This document shows positions 6,375 to 7,384 of a stretch of DNA of 7,384 nt, one piece after another. The notes under the pieces were generated by a model. That model was not told the DNA's origin. It ran no database searches and was given only the letters and a program-made list of their open reading frames with translations. The stretch is from Halobacteriales archaeon QS_5_70_15 (GTDB lineage: Archaea; Halobacteriota; Halobacteria; Halobacteriales; Haloarculaceae), in NCBI GenBank assembly GCA_003022005.1, contig PXRQ01000060.1, positions 1 to 7,384 on the forward strand, given 5' to 3'. How positions within the stretch are numbered: the first letter of the stretch is position 1; each line of letters opens with the position of its first letter. A program made the position numbers and the translations under genes.

Positions 6375-6502
6375 GTGCCCGTCCTGCCGTCGTCCACCGC
6401 GCCACGCCCACGCATGGGGACGGGACGGCAAGTGCGGAAATCCACGGAACGCCCCGTCCTCAAGGAGCCACCGAAGGTGGCGAGTCGGGCGGGGTAGTTT
6501 AC
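6375..6502 (+). mobile_element. Probable right end (omega-RNA-like 3' structure) of an IS200/IS605 element remnant
   Basis: CCCCGTCC (6452-6459) pairs with GGGCGGGG (6487-6494) with one G-T pair, enclosing a second hairpin GCCACC-gaa-GGTGGC (6467-6481). Upstream, TGCCGTC (6385-6391) can pair with GACGGCA (6424-6430). A GGAA near 6446-6449 precedes the stem and GTAGTTTAC follows it. From memory, haloarchaeal IS200/IS605 right ends have this pattern: GGA(A), stem of C-run and G-run, then GTAGTT(C/T)AC. In these elements the end overlaps the TnpB guide RNA. I could not identify a TnpB coding tail: one plus frame reads to a TAG at 6495-6497, but without a recognisable zinc ribbon. Positions 6271-6374 show nothing else. 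Confidence 0.42.
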
Positions 6503-6960
6503 TCGGGACCGTGCTGGACCTGCCAGGTGACGAGGCTCTCGGCGACGTAGTTGACGACCATGCCGGTGCCGATGCCGGCGACCTTCGAGACGACGAACCA
6601 GCCGTCGACCCCCGCGACGTCCAGTTCGAGCGCGACGACTCGGAAGAGGAGTCGAAACGTCGCCAGCTGGACGAGGATGCCGCCCGCGCGGACGAGGTTC
6701 GAGCGGGCGAGTCGGCCGAGCGCCGCCCGGAGGCCCGCGGCGCCCTGCCGGGCGAACGTCCAGTTGTCGTTGAGCAGGAACATGACGACGACGGCCACCT
6801 CGATGCCGACGAAAACGGCGAACTCGGGGTAGACGCCGAGTTCGCTGAGAACCGTCGAGGTCGTCACGTCGAAGGCCGCGCCCACGACGCCGACGCTCAC
6901 GAACCGGCCGAAACGAGTGGCCGAGAGGAGCGACCGGACCCACCGATCGGCGCCGCTCAT
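6499..6960 (-). CDS. GtrA-family four-helix membrane protein
   Basis: The GtrA family is linked to moving or handling polyprenyl-phosphate-linked sugars during glycan assembly, often beside a DPM1-like glycosyltransferase, as here. The 153-residue product starts MSGADRWVRSLL and has four hydrophobic segments: ~18-37 (FVSVGVVGAAFDV), ~43-65 (FAVFVGIEVAVVVMF), ~88-110 (LVRAGGILVQLATF) and ~120-142 (FVVSKVAGIGTGMVV). The family's Asn-rich ends of helices 2 and 4 are clear: NDNWTF and NYVAESLVTW. Its ATG overlaps the glycosyltransferase stop (ATGA), so translation is probably coupled. The gene looks complete. Its TAA (6499-6501) coincides with the outer edge of the transposon-end-like sequence, so the last residues could have been altered by an insertion. 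Confidence 0.85.
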   Translation of the reverse strand: MSGADRWVRSLLSATRFGRFVSVGVVGAAFDVTTSTVLSELGVYPEFAVFVGIEVAVVVMFLLNDNWTFARQGAAGLRAALGRLARSNLVRAGGILVQLATFRLLFRVVALELDVAGVDGWFVVSKVAGIGTGMVVNYVAESLVTWQVQHGPE

Positions 6961-7384
6961 TTCCGGTCGACGAGGGCGGTCTCGTCGCGGTGCTCGGCGA
7001 TGGCGTCGTGGAGCCGGGAGCTCCCGAGCCGCTGGGCGCGGTGCCGGACGACGAACAGCGCCCGCGCGAGCGAGAGCGTGTCCCGGACGGGCGAGACGGT
7101 CGACCCGGGCTGGTCCTCCCACTCGATGGGGACCTCCTCGACGCGGGCGCCGAGCGCGGCAGCCATCGCCACCAGTTCGACGTCCCAGGCGAACCCGGAC
7201 TCGTAGAGGTGCCCGCGCACCCGCTCCCACCAGCCCGCGGTCAGCGCCTTCGCGCCGCACTGGTAGTCGTAGAGCTCCGCCTCGAGCAGCCGGCGGGCCA
7301 GCCACGCGAACCCGTCGCCGAGCCGTCGGCGGGCGAACGTCTGGTGGCCGGTGACCGTCGAGTCGGGGTGGCGCCGGGAGCCCG
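6957..7384 (-). CDS. Family 2 glycosyltransferase, DPM1/Alg5-like, C-terminal part
   Basis: Likely transfers a sugar from a nucleotide donor to dolichyl phosphate at the cytoplasmic membrane face. Only the last 141 residues are in the window; the N-terminal Rossmann-like half with the DxD motif is beyond the right edge. Seen: GHQTFARRRLGDGFAWLARRLL, YDYQCGAKALTAGWW, and SGFAWDVELVAMAAALGAR followed by VEEVPIEWEDQPGSTVSP, all typical of the DPM1/DPG synthase branch (family pattern: DYQCGFKA, WDVEL, EVPVEW, with a conserved Gly-Ser before the tail). The tail RDTLSLARALFVVRHRA is amphipathic rather than a clear membrane anchor. The frame is open up to the window edge; an internal Met at 7220 is not the start. 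Overlaps the GtrA-family gene by 4 bp, forming a coupled pair. Sugar specificity cannot be read. Confidence 0.85.
   Translation of the reverse strand, partial: GSRRHPDSTVTGHQTFARRRLGDGFAWLARRLLEAELYDYQCGAKALTAGWWERVRGHLYESGFAWDVELVAMAAALGARVEEVPIEWEDQPGSTVSPVRDTLSLARALFVVRHRAQRLGSSRLHDAIAEHRDETALVDRK

Noticed and set aside
5896..7206. A 436-codon plus-strand open frame
   Set aside because: Spans the hairpin region and the antisense of the GtrA and glycosyltransferase genes; composition is that of a shadow.

Overview
The window looks like haloarchaeal chromosome. It is very G+C-rich, its proteins are rich in Asp and Glu, and AT-rich TATA-like boxes sit about 25-30 nt upstream of start codons, as expected for leaderless transcripts. 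A quinol-type nitric oxide reductase points to a denitrifier. I ran no searches; all family calls are from reading the translations.

Layout. Positions 1-1495 (minus) hold most of an AMP-forming acyl-CoA synthetase that runs off the left edge; its frame has no stop in the window. Head-to-head with it, at 1703-3557 (plus), is a second AMP-forming ligase of the acetyl/acetoacetyl-CoA synthetase type. Its reading frame breaks near 3430, where part of the C-terminal domain is missing. Convergent to this, at 3694-5372 (minus), is the nitric oxide reductase. It stays open over nearly its whole length but lacks two blocks the family should have, one of them the helix with the FeB His-His pair, and it appears to have lost one base just after its ATG. 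An inverted repeat of CGAAC/GTTCG lies just upstream of its TATA-like box.

From about 5690 to 6050 (minus) there are only scraps of sugar-nucleotide genes: the first ~65 codons of a CapD/FlaA1-type dehydratase with two frameshifts, welded to a piece of a NeuC-type UDP-GlcNAc 2-epimerase with an in-frame TAG. Positions 6051-6498 hold no convincing gene but are rich in hairpins. Two of these share an architecture that resembles haloarchaeal IS200/IS605 right ends. At the right edge (minus) lies an intact pair: the C-terminal part of a DPM1-like family 2 glycosyltransferase, overlapping by ATGA with a four-helix GtrA-family protein.

Taken together, two apparently intact ends (CoA ligase on the left, glycolipid-linked glycosyltransferase/GtrA on the right) flank a middle block of about 3 kb in which every gene carries deletions, frameshifts or a stop. 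This is either a decaying accessory region seeded with transposon ends, or an assembly with collapsed or dropped segments. I see no clear new multi-gene system; the damage pattern itself and the possible nitrate-respiration operator are the most interesting signals.
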